DNA of 64,000 nucleotides from Candidatus Woesearchaeota archaeon (GTDB taxonomy: Archaea > Nanobdellota > Nanobdellia > Woesearchaeales > UBA10216). Shown here in pieces: positions 18,259-26,695 of the stretch (positions are counted from its first letter, which is position 1; each line of letters starts with the position of its first letter). A model generated the notes under the pieces. The model ran no database searches. It saw only the letters and a program-made list of their open reading frames with translations, and was not told where the DNA came from. The position numbers and the translations under genes are program-made. Where the stretch lies: positions 227,005 through 291,004 of the forward strand of contig JACPTG010000001.1 of the NCBI GenBank assembly GCA_016192905.1, in the 5' to 3' direction.

Positions 18259-19698
18259 TTGATTTTGGGTGCTAAAAGAGGGGTTTTGCTGGCAGTCCTC
18301 CTAATCCTTGCCTTTGCCATGGCGGTCAGGGCTGAGAAGTTCAGCGTTGCATCCTATCCAGTTCAGGACTCAATAACAGGCAATGAGCAGGCAGAGTACC
18401 AGCTTGCCATTACAAACAACCAGGCGGCCGAAGATACATTCAGGATACGGGCTCCTGAGGTTTTCTGGAGCATACAGTCAAAGCCGCTTTACCAGTACTT
18501 CAGCGGAGTTGACATACCGCCAAGAAGCTCAGAGTCTGTTGTGCTGCTGGTAAATCCCATTCAGGACCTTCCGGCAGGCCAGTACAAGGTTGAGATAGAT
18601 GTAGAGTCGCTTAACACAGGAGAGGTTCAGCAGGCGTTCCTTATTGTAAATGTAAGGGGCGGGAGCCTGCCTGTAAGGGAATACCTGCCGAGCGTTGCCA
18701 GAAGGGTTGAAATGCCTGGCAAGATAGACCCCAGGCAGCCGGTTCAGGTTACAATAATCCTTGAGAACAAGAATCCCAGAAAAATTGAATCCCTGTCAAT
18801 TTCAGGCGTGAGCGCAACCTTCAAGGCAGAAGCTGCGACTTCACTTGAGCCTCTTGGAAAAAAAGTTGTCAGGCTGAATGTCTCCTTAAGCCCTTCCACA
18901 ACGCCTCAGAAGGATACTGCTGTATGGAGCTTCCAGGCAGGGGATTATCCCCTTGAACCTGTGAAGATTTCCTATGAAGTCATAGCATATTCCGATGTCG
19001 CCTCGGCAAAGAAGCCTGCGGAGTCTGCATTCCTTGCCTCGGTTGATGAAACCGTCTATGAGAACAGGGGGAACAGCGTAGCCTACCAGACAGTCAAGCA
19101 TCCCACAAATTTCCTGAAGAGGATTTTTACATCAACAGAACCTTCTGCCAGCTATGTTTCAGGCCCAGACGGCTCATTCCTGGTCTGGGAGATTGCCCTT
19201 CAGCCAGGCGAAAAAGCAACAGTGCGGGTTGTGGAGAATTACAGGATACTTGCGGTATTGCTGCTCCTTGCGGCAGTAATGGCTGTGCTCTATTACTTCT
19301 TCAGGAGCCCGGTCACAATCAGGAAGGAAGCGGCCATAATAGGCTTTGAGGAAGGCGGAATATCTGACATTAAAGTCATACTTCACGCAAGAAACAGAAC
19401 CAGAAGGGCTTTCGAAAGGCTAACGCTGGTTGACAGGGTTCCTGCCATAGCCACAATAGCCAAAGAAATGGAGATTGGCTCCCTGAAGCCGGTAAAGACA
19501 GTCAATTCACGGGAAGGCATGCTGATAAGGTGGGAGCTTGAGAACCTTGAGAAATATGAGGAAAGGGTATTCTCCTACACTATCAAGTCAAAGCTTTCTA
19601 TATTAGGGAGATTCACCCTGCCAAGGTGCACTGCAAAGTTCAATGAAGGCGCAACTGAGAGGAAGACTTCCTCTAATACTGTTACACTCTCTATTTAG
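18259..19698 (+). CDS. Secreted/membrane protein with Ig-like repeats
   Basis: N-terminal signal, internal TM segment (LAVLLLLAAVMAVLYYFF). Confidence 0.6.
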   Translation: MILGAKRGVLLAVLLILAFAMAVRAEKFSVASYPVQDSITGNEQAEYQLAITNNQAAEDTFRIRAPEVFWSIQSKPLYQYFSGVDIPPRSSESVVLLVNPIQDLPAGQYKVEIDVESLNTGEVQQAFLIVNVRGGSLPVREYLPSVARRVEMPGKIDPRQPVQVTIILENKNPRKIESLSISGVSATFKAEAATSLEPLGKKVVRLNVSLSPSTTPQKDTAVWSFQAGDYPLEPVKISYEVIAYSDVASAKKPAESAFLASVDETVYENRGNSVAYQTVKHPTNFLKRIFTSTEPSASYVSGPDGSFLVWEIALQPGEKATVRVVENYRILAVLLLLAAVMAVLYYFFRSPVTIRKEAAIIGFEEGGISDIKVILHARNRTRRAFERLTLVDRVPAIATIAKEMEIGSLKPVKTVNSREGMLIRWELENLEKYEERVFSYTIKSKLSILGRFTLPRCTAKFNEGATERKTSSNTVTLSI

Positions 19699-20261
19699 GC
19701 TCTTGATTCCTGCTGCGCATTGGTTAGCCACAGTCTTATTGCCTCAGCCACCATCTGCATTTCACCATCCTTAAGATGATGAAGCAGATGCTGATGGGCA
19801 ACCCATTTAACAGCCCTCACTTCAAGCAGGGGTGATACGGGATTTGGCATGGAGGCTATTGCCCGGGCAGCCACGCGCATGTACAGCGGGTTCTGCTCCG
19901 GACCAGTATATTCTGCCAGGAAGTAACTCACTATTTTGCCCTGATATTCCGGATATACCAAAAGCGCCCCCCTGGAGTTGTATTGGCTTCTTACGGTCAA
20001 GCCTGTATCCTTCAGGTTTCTGAAGGCGCCCTGCACCGGGAGATGCGCGGCGAGTTCCTGCCTTATGCCTCTAGCCACTGTACGTTCAAGCGAGTTCTGG
20101 TCCTCTGGCTCGTAGCCTTCCTGCGGTATTTTCCACCTGAACGGCGGGAATGACTGCTGTGCCAGAAGGTACCTGATGCCCTCCTCGGGGTCCTGCCTAT
20201 ATACAATAATGCCGACTGTCAGCCGATACGGCCTTTCATCTGCTGTCTGCTCAAGCGTCAA
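19695..20261 (-). CDS. NUDIX hydrolase-like protein
   Basis: WKIPQEGYEPEDQNSLERTVARGIRQEL Nudix-box-like. Confidence 0.75.
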   Translation of the reverse strand: MTLEQTADERPYRLTVGIIVYRQDPEEGIRYLLAQQSFPPFRWKIPQEGYEPEDQNSLERTVARGIRQELAAHLPVQGAFRNLKDTGLTVRSQYNSRGALLVYPEYQGKIVSYFLAEYTGPEQNPLYMRVAARAIASMPNPVSPLLEVRAVKWVAHQHLLHHLKDGEMQMVAEAIRLWLTNAQQESRA

Positions 20262-20346
20262 TTTTAAGGGCAGGACTTGGCCTTGGTTTTAATGCTTGTT
20301 TTTTTGCAGCAATATTTAAATAGCAGCCTGCCAGTCCACTAATTCT

Positions 20347-20472
20347 CCCCGCGTAGCTCAACGGCAGAGCGATCGGCTGTAGATATGCACTGCTGACTTT
20401 GCCTTTAAGGCTCCTGATGATGCTGTGCCAGCCGTTCCCGATAGGCTGCCGGTTCAAATCCGGCCGCGGGGA
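20347..20472 (+). tRNA. tRNA-Tyr (GTA) with canonical 37/38 intron (20383-20436, 54 nt)
   Basis: Acceptor CCCCGCG/CGCGGGG (C1-G72), ATCGG..CCGAT anticodon stem, CGGCTG/CAGCCG central helix. Confidence 0.9.
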
Positions 20473-20536
20473 TTTTCTTTTCTGAATCAAAAGTTTTTTA
20501 TACTACCGTATACAATACTGGTATACGGGTAATTGT

Positions 20537-20728
20537 ATGCAAACTATGATTCGTGTTGAAAATGAAGTCCTCAGGATGCTTGAGGATGAGAAATCCAGGG
20601 CAAACGCAAAATCATACAACGAAGTAATCAGGAAACTGCTTGAACAGAAAAAAATAAGCATGTTGGGCGCTGATAAAAGCCTGAAAAAATGGAATGAGCC
20701 TGAGGACCGTGCCAAATTCAGAGCCTAG
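20537..20728 (+). CDS. VapB-type antitoxin
   Basis: Small ORF before and overlapping PIN ORF: TMIRVENEVLRMLEDEKSRANAKSYNEVIRKLLEQKK. Confidence 0.8.
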   Translation: MQTMIRVENEVLRMLEDEKSRANAKSYNEVIRKLLEQKKISMLGADKSLKKWNEPEDRAKFRA

Positions 20729-21128
20729 AAGAGCGGTGCTGGACACTTACGCATGGATTGAATATTTCAGGGGATCAGCTGAAGGCTCGGCTGTCAGCAA
20801 ATATCTCGAAAACGGTTTTCAGCCATTTACCCCTTCTATAGTTATTGCGGAATTAAGCGACAAATACAGGCGGGAAGGGATTAATGAATGGCCTATCAGA
20901 AGGAGCTTTATCAAATTAAAAAGCAAAATATTGCACCTGGACGAACTGACCGCAGACAGGGCAGGAGAGCTAAAGCAAACCTTGAGAAAGAAATTCAAGG
21001 ATGCTGGTTTGGCTGATGCCATTGTCTGGGCGCATTCCCTTCAAAACGATGCGCTTGTAATTACAGGCGATAAGCACCTTCGGGAGATGGATAATGCTGT
21101 TAACCTAAAAAAGGTTCCAGAGGTCTAG
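20694..21128 (+). CDS. PIN-domain toxin (VapC)
   Basis: AVLDTYAWIEYFRGS...SIVIAELSDKY...GLADAIVWAHSLQNDALVITGDKHLREM. Confidence 0.9.
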   Translation: MSLRTVPNSEPRRAVLDTYAWIEYFRGSAEGSAVSKYLENGFQPFTPSIVIAELSDKYRREGINEWPIRRSFIKLKSKILHLDELTADRAGELKQTLRKKFKDAGLADAIVWAHSLQNDALVITGDKHLREMDNAVNLKKVPEV

Positions 21129-21135
21129 CATTATC

Positions 21136-21543
21136 ATGATGCCAATAACCCAGGAGGAGCCAATGGGATGCGCGGTTGCATGCGTAGCTTTTGTGCTCAG
21201 GAAAAACTACAGGCAGGCAAGGAAATTGTTTGCAAACCCTGAACATGCAGTGGCGAGGGGGTATTATTGCAGGGAGATTTGCGCTGTGCTGACGGCTGCT
21301 GGAAAGAGTTATGAGTATGGTCGGTACACTCCAAAGCGCAAGGCCATCCTGAAAAAGGCAGGGACGATTGTATTTATCCAAAGGTCAGGAAAATATCCTG
21401 CAGGCCACTTTCTCGTTAAGGCCGGAAAAGGCTGGATGAACCCGTGGATAAACCTTCCGTCAATGACACCTGCAAAGGCAGGCTTCCAGAAGAGGCTGCC
21501 TGGAAAGCCAGGATGGATTATATATGCTGATGCGCCTCATTGA
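21136..21543 (+). CDS. C39-like cysteine peptidase domain protein
   Basis: QEEPMGCAVACVAFVL ... PAGHFLVKAGKGWMNPW. Confidence 0.65.
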   Translation: MMPITQEEPMGCAVACVAFVLRKNYRQARKLFANPEHAVARGYYCREICAVLTAAGKSYEYGRYTPKRKAILKKAGTIVFIQRSGKYPAGHFLVKAGKGWMNPWINLPSMTPAKAGFQKRLPGKPGWIIYADAPH

Positions 21544-21747
21544 AAAGCTCGTTTTTGCCTTAAATTAATAATGGTGGGCTTACTCTTCGTGTACTAACGC
21601 AAGGGCATGTTAACAAGGGCAAACGAAGGGAACGAAAAACGCAGAGTCAGCCTGCAAGGAAATAGTTTAACTTCAATAATGGATGCAGGGTTTTCAATCC
21701 GCCTACTGATGCGCACCTTTAAATAGTGCGCATACCTCCACACAGAT

Positions 21748-22347
21748 ATGCAGCCAAATCCCGAAGTTGCAGGTCATAGAAAGGCAGAGCATGACATCAG
21801 CCCCATTTTCCTTAACCGCTGGTCGCCAAGTGCCATGACCAGCGGAGAGATTTCAGAAAAGCAGCTGATGTCACTGCTTGAGGCTGGCAGATGGGCGCCC
21901 TCCTCATACAACAACCAGCCGTGGCGCTTTATCTACGGGCTGAGGGGAACCCCTGCCTGGGACCTGCTTTTCGGGCTTCTGGGCGACTACAACAGGAAAT
22001 GGGCTGCCAATGCATCAGCTCTGGTCATGGTCATATCAAAAAAGACGTTTGACTTCAACGGAAAGCCATCAAAAACCCACAGCTTTGACACAGGCGCTGC
22101 ATGGATGAGCATAGCCCTGGAAGCCTCCATTAGAGGATTTGCAGCCCACGGCATGGAGGGATTTGACTACGACAAGGCCAGGACAGAACTGGGCATTCCA
22201 AACGACTATGACGTGGAGGCAATGTTCGCTGTGGGCATAAGGGCGCCGAGGGAAAATCTGCCGCCTGACCTTGCTAAAAGGGAGACGCCCAGCGGCCGCA
22301 AGCCCTTAAAAGAGATAGTTATGGAAGGAAGGTTCAGGGAAAAGTAA
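21748..22347 (+). CDS. Nitroreductase family protein
   Basis: RWSPSAMTSGEISEKQLMSLLEAGRWAPSSYNNQPWRF. Confidence 0.9.
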   Translation: MQPNPEVAGHRKAEHDISPIFLNRWSPSAMTSGEISEKQLMSLLEAGRWAPSSYNNQPWRFIYGLRGTPAWDLLFGLLGDYNRKWAANASALVMVISKKTFDFNGKPSKTHSFDTGAAWMSIALEASIRGFAAHGMEGFDYDKARTELGIPNDYDVEAMFAVGIRAPRENLPPDLAKRETPSGRKPLKEIVMEGRFREK

Positions 22348-22357
22348 ATATGTCCCT

Positions 22358-22774
22358 CTATTTTAGAGGATTGTCAAGCACGTATGCCACGGCAGCCATT
22401 AAGGCGTCATAGCCCGGAGGCTCCGGCAGGTGAAACACGTACGGAGCCTCAGATGAGGGCCTAAGCCCGGTGTCGTGGTTGAGAACTATCACATGCGTTC
22501 TTGGAGGAATTGGTGCATGGCCTTCCACTATGTCTGTTATTGAAGTGTTGCCTGCCTGATCTCCATGTGTCGGGAAATCCCTGGCAATGGCTAAATCATA
22601 CCTTCCGGAATGGAGTTCAGCTGCGAATTCCTTGGGGTCGTCTACGCGTGTGCATCGGGCATTAAGGTCTCTGAGCCACAATTCATACAATTCAGGAAGG
22701 CTTTCACCGGGAAACCTTCCAACAGAAAGGGAGCCATTATGCGGAAGGTAAATAAGTATTCTGGGCGCAGCCAT
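22358..22774 (-). CDS. Hypothetical protein
   Basis: ORF track only. Confidence 0.5.
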   Translation of the reverse strand: MAAPRILIYLPHNGSLSVGRFPGESLPELYELWLRDLNARCTRVDDPKEFAAELHSGRYDLAIARDFPTHGDQAGNTSITDIVEGHAPIPPRTHVIVLNHDTGLRPSSEAPYVFHLPEPPGYDALMAAVAYVLDNPLK

Positions 22775-22844
22775 AAAGGAAGCGAAAATTAAACTTGATA
22801 TAAATATTTTGCTGTTTTATCACTACTGCTTAGTTATTAAATAA

Positions 22845-23825
22845 TCATTCCTTCTCCATTCTGGGATAAACCCCTGCTGGCATGAAAACCCTCTCGGGCT
22901 TGACTGCGATACCCCTGTCGCCAAGCATTCCCTGCGTGCCCAGCCTGGCGGTTCCATAGCAGACCAATTCGCCCTTCAAGGTTAAAACCGCCACAATGTC
23001 GCCTTCCCTAATTCCTGTCTCCACCCTGGATATGCCCGGAACCTTAAGCGAGGCGCCATGCGCAAGTGAGTCAACCGCAGAGTCAAGCACCCAGACTTTT
23101 GGAAGGTGCCTTACCGCAGTCTCCACTGGCTGGATGCAGTGACGCAGATAGCGGTCATTGCCTTCCTTCCAATAATAGACAGCATCTGCCAGGTCCTGCA
23201 AGGTCACGAGGCTTTTCTCATCAAACGGCCCTGCCCTTGTCCTGCGGAGCTCTGCCATGTGAGCCCCGCCAATAAGCTTTCCAATGTCATCTGTCAGCTT
23301 CCTGATGTAAGTCCCTGCCTGGCAGCCCACCCTGAAAAGCACGTCCTTCCCCTCTATCTCAAGAATGTCAAGGTAATAGATGCTTCTCTCCCTAAGCTGC
23401 CTCTTCACTGCGCTTTTTACAGGCGGAAGCTGCTTAATCTTTCCAAGGAACTGACTGCAAGCCTGCCTTATCTCCTGCTCGCTTTTTTCCTTGTGGATGT
23501 GCATCAGGCAGACATACTCCTTGCCTGCGGTCAGGAGAACGTGCGAAATCTTGGTAGAGGCGGCGAGCCCTATCGGAAGCACACCGGTCACGTTTGGATC
23601 AAGAGTCCCTGAGTGGCCTGCCTTCCTTATCCCAAGTATCTGCTTGACGTATGAGCTTACCTGATGACTGGTCGGGCCTGCGGGCTTGTCTATGTTAACC
23701 ACGCCGCTGTCAACCAAAAGCTCAGCCGGCCTCTTGTCAGGCCAGAATCCATATTTCTCAGAAGGCTCTGCCTGCTTCCTGACCTGTATTTTCCTATGCT
23801 CTGTCTCAAAAGGCAGCAGGCCCAT
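22845..23825 (-). CDS. tRNA/rRNA pseudouridine synthase, Cbf5/TruB family with PUA
   Basis: GVVNIDKPAGPTSHQVSSYVKQILGIRKAGHSGTLDPNVTGVLPIGL. Confidence 0.95.
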   Translation of the reverse strand: MGLLPFETEHRKIQVRKQAEPSEKYGFWPDKRPAELLVDSGVVNIDKPAGPTSHQVSSYVKQILGIRKAGHSGTLDPNVTGVLPIGLAASTKISHVLLTAGKEYVCLMHIHKEKSEQEIRQACSQFLGKIKQLPPVKSAVKRQLRERSIYYLDILEIEGKDVLFRVGCQAGTYIRKLTDDIGKLIGGAHMAELRRTRAGPFDEKSLVTLQDLADAVYYWKEGNDRYLRHCIQPVETAVRHLPKVWVLDSAVDSLAHGASLKVPGISRVETGIREGDIVAVLTLKGELVCYGTARLGTQGMLGDRGIAVKPERVFMPAGVYPRMEKE

Positions 23826-24003
23826 CCTTTTGTGGACTCTGGGTCGCTTAATAAAACTTTTCTAAACAAAAAGCAAATATAATAGCATTAAACTATTTAG
23901 CTGTTATGAGGAAACGAAAACGAAGACTTGACGGGTTTGGCGCCTTTAAGGGCATTGGACCCCTCAATAAATCTGACAAGCTGGACATTGACTAACCCCA
24001 GAA

Positions 24004-24501
24004 TCAGACTTCTTTGGCTTCTGCAGCATCCCTCTTCTTTTGGCTGGCAGCCTTTTTGGCGGCCTTCTTCTCAGTTTTAGCTTCCTTAGGCTTTGCGGGC
24101 TCTGCCCCGCCTTCTGTTTTCGCCTTTGGAACAACTTCCCCCTTATTCATTTCGCCTTCCAAAACCTCTTTCAGCTCTGCCGCCTCCTTTGAGGTGTCCT
24201 TCTTTGGAACAGCCTTCTTCTCTTCCTTTACAGCAGGCTTTGGAGCACCAAACAATTCAGCGGTCACCACGCCTTTGTCATCCTTTACTGCGGTAACCTT
24301 GACGTGATGCGGCGGGCTCTTAATGCCCCTCTCCCAGATTTTCCTGTTAAGATGGCCGCCTATAATGATGGTTTCAGCCTTCATATGCCTGGACAGGAAT
24401 TGCCTCAGGGCAATCATTGCCTTGTTGGCCCGCTTGTACCTGGGCACCTTAAGGAATTCCTTCCTCAACGGGACATTGTAGGTTCTTTCAAGAGCAGCCA
24501 T
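24004..24501 (-). CDS. rpl31e: 50S ribosomal protein L31e with long Lys/Ala-rich C-terminal extension
   Basis: ERTYNVPLRKEFLKVPRYKRANKAMIALRQFLSRHMK. Confidence 0.9.
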   Translation of the reverse strand: MAALERTYNVPLRKEFLKVPRYKRANKAMIALRQFLSRHMKAETIIIGGHLNRKIWERGIKSPPHHVKVTAVKDDKGVVTAELFGAPKPAVKEEKKAVPKKDTSKEAAELKEVLEGEMNKGEVVPKAKTEGGAEPAKPKEAKTEKKAAKKAASQKKRDAAEAKEV

Positions 24502-24502
24502 G

Positions 24503-24676
24503 TCATACCTTTGTCTTGGTCCTTCTCCAGCTTCGCTTTACAGCAGTGTGCCTTCCGGGATGGACCCTTCTTCCCTTTCCATAAATCTTTGGCACTGTCC
24601 AGAAAGGAGCCCACTTAGTCTGCTCTCCCTTCTTCGCCAGCTTCCTCTTCCTACTCGGATGCTTGTACCTTGCCAT
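24503..24676 (-). CDS. rpl39e: 50S ribosomal protein L39e (absent from ORF track, 57 aa)
   Basis: Own translation: MARYKHPSRKRKLAKKGEQTKWAPFWTVPKIYGKGRRVHPGRHTAVKRSWRRTKTKV. Confidence 0.9.
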   Translation of the reverse strand: MARYKHPSRKRKLAKKGEQTKWAPFWTVPKIYGKGRRVHPGRHTAVKRSWRRTKTKV

Positions 24677-24677
24677 A

Positions 24678-25202
24678 CTACCCTGGAACTCCTGAAAATG
24701 GAGCCCTTACTCCAATGGTGATTGTTTTTTCATCATAATGAAAGGCCGTGTTTGTTACAAACACCTGTGTCCCTCCTTTGTATGCTTCCTGTACGCTGGC
24801 AAACCTGGGGTCATACTCCGAAGGCTCTTTCTTATCCTTATTGCCAATTGATACTGAAGCGGCCTGGGCTGATGGTGTACTTGGCCTGTTATCTGTTGTT
24901 TTATCATCCAATGGGAAAAATTGAGTGAGAAGGTCCAGTCTATGTCGGGATACCTGACCTGTAGGTATAACCAGCACCAGGTACTCGCCATGACCCTTAT
25001 ATTCTTTCAGGCTGGCCATTGCATGAGCTCCTGTAGGTAATTTTATGTTTACTGGAGGGTCGCTCTTTTTTAAAGAGCCGGCAGTATATGCCGTCGTAAG
25101 TGCTGCAATGCAGCTTCTGATGCCCATGTAACCGTCACAGTTTATCATGTCGCTCAAAGCCCTTTCCAAGGCAGACATCCTTATGCCTTCATTTCCAGTC
25201 AT
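24678..25202 (-). CDS. Hypothetical protein
   Basis: ORF track; embedded in ribosomal protein operon. Confidence 0.6.
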   Translation of the reverse strand: MTGNEGIRMSALERALSDMINCDGYMGIRSCIAALTTAYTAGSLKKSDPPVNIKLPTGAHAMASLKEYKGHGEYLVLVIPTGQVSRHRLDLLTQFFPLDDKTTDNRPSTPSAQAASVSIGNKDKKEPSEYDPRFASVQEAYKGGTQVFVTNTAFHYDEKTITIGVRAPFSGVPG

Positions 25203-25238
25203 TTCCTTATAATGCTTTCTTTACAAACCCTTGGTTCA

Positions 25239-25574
25239 CTATCTCCTCACTATCCTGCCCTGGCTCTTTGGCTCTGAAAGTTTCTTAAGCAGTTCCTTCA
25301 TCTGCAAGTCACTTACGCTGTCCATCCTTCCTGCCTGGATAAGCCTGGCCAGCACTACCAGCAGCTGAACTGCCTTATCAGGGTGGGCTGCCTTAATGTT
25401 CCCATATCTTGTCAGCGCCTCTCTGGCCATCTTTGGCTTTACAAAAGCCTCCAGCGCGCCAATCTGCTGCCTGGCCTGCTGCTCCTCCTCTATCTGCGCA
25501 GCAGCCTGATCCTGATACTGCCTCTGAAGCATCTCAAGCTTCCGCTGCCTTATCTGGTCCAGCTCGTTTTCCAT
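25239..25574 (-). CDS. PDCD5-family DNA-binding protein
   Basis: LDQIRQRKLEMLQRQYQD...LTRYGNIKAAHPDKA. Confidence 0.85.
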   Translation of the reverse strand: MENELDQIRQRKLEMLQRQYQDQAAAQIEEEQQARQQIGALEAFVKPKMAREALTRYGNIKAAHPDKAVQLLVVLARLIQAGRMDSVSDLQMKELLKKLSEPKSQGRIVRR

Positions 25575-26091
25575 CCTTCCTCTTCCCTGCTTTCTTTGGC
25601 TCAGCCTTCCTCGGCTCTGGCTTTGGCTCAGCAGCAGCCTTTGGCCTCTTTGGCAATGGGCCTGAAAGAGCCTTTGCCAGGCTGTTAAGGAGCTTAGCCC
25701 CTTTTGGAGTCATAATCCTTCCCTTACGCAGCCCTTTAGTTGCCTGCGCCACCAAACCTGCCTTTTCCAGCTGCTGAAGAATCGTCCTAATGATGTTTCC
25801 CGAGCCCTTGTAGGCGTGCTCACTTGCAACACCCCTGTTTTTCTTGCCACCGTATTTAGTCCTGAGCTTGGAAGTGCCCACAGGGCCAAGCCTGTAAACT
25901 GTCCGCAAAATCGCTGCTGAGCGGACATGCCACCAGTCCCTTTGCAAAGGAGGCCTTTCCCGGTCCCTTCCTGTCTTGACAAACACCGCCCAGCCCGGGG
26001 CCTTTATCTCAGGGTATTCCTGCAGCCTTGCAGCAAGCTCCTTGACGAACACTGAAGGATCAATGTCAACCGGTTTTATCATGACCATCAC
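25534..26091 (-). CDS. rps19e: 30S ribosomal protein S19e with basic C-terminal tail
   Basis: QRDWWHVRSAAILRTVYRLGPVGTSKLRTKYGGKKNRG. Confidence 0.95.
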   Translation of the reverse strand: MMVMIKPVDIDPSVFVKELAARLQEYPEIKAPGWAVFVKTGRDRERPPLQRDWWHVRSAAILRTVYRLGPVGTSKLRTKYGGKKNRGVASEHAYKGSGNIIRTILQQLEKAGLVAQATKGLRKGRIMTPKGAKLLNSLAKALSGPLPKRPKAAAEPKPEPRKAEPKKAGKRKDGKRAGPDKAAEA

Positions 26092-26186
26092 TTAGAATCC
26101 AAAAATCGGAGTGGGCTCTAGTTTAAAAGATTTATTGTTTTAGCAACCGCGTGTCATACATCTGACAACATTGCAACTCGCCTGTG

Positions 26187-26285
26187 TACAATAACTAATA
26201 GCAGGCTGTTCCTGCCTTGCTTCAGCCGCCCCTTTCGGGAAGTCGTTACGTGTACTGTCTGGCTTTGTGCACTGTTCTGCAATGT
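26187..26285. repeat. ~95-nt structured repeat copy A upstream of S-layer gene
   Basis: Similar to 29470-29570; shared aatagcaggctg, gcccctttcggg, gt-t/c-actg.ctggctt.gtgcactg blocks. Confidence 0.75.
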
Positions 26286-26391
26286 CAACTCCCCTAAAAT
26301 TGAATACGGAGAGGAAAGTCAAATGTCACCAGCCTGTAATGCCTGCCCAAACGCAACTATTATATATATACCCGGAGGCCCTACTGGATGT

Positions 26392-26497
26392 GCGGGGGTG
26401 CCGGAGCGGCCAAACGGGCCAGGCTTAGGACCTGGTGGCTTAGTGCCTGCGCGTGTTCGAATCGCGGCGATGCCGCGCGGATGTCACGTCCCCCGCA
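26392..26497 (+). tRNA. tRNA-Leu (TAG) with 22-nt T-loop intron (26462-26483)
   Basis: Acceptor GCGGGGG/CCCCCGC+A73, anticodon arm CCAGG-CTTAGGA-CCTGG; T-stem GCGTG/CACGT only forms if 22 nt are removed; BHB at junction. Confidence 0.88.
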
Positions 26498-26695
26498 TTA
26501 CAAACTATATGTTCAGCCTCAACAATATTTATAAAGCCGGCTGGCAAATCAAACAGGAAGGAATCGTGTTCTGCAATGTAACTGTTGCAGAATATAGGAA
26601 TTCCAAAAACTTTAAATACCAACGATTGTTTGTGTGACCTAAATGGCTACCGCAACTGTTAAAGAAAGTGATAATCAACAACCAAAAATTCGGAG

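Noticed and set aside
23905-23994. 29-aa ORF MRKRKRRLDGFGAFKGIGPLNKSDKLDID
   Set aside because: Resembles antitoxin C-terminal tails but too short and without partner to call
24500-24721. ORFs antisense to L39e/L31e
   Set aside because: Shadow ORFs of well-supported ribosomal protein genes
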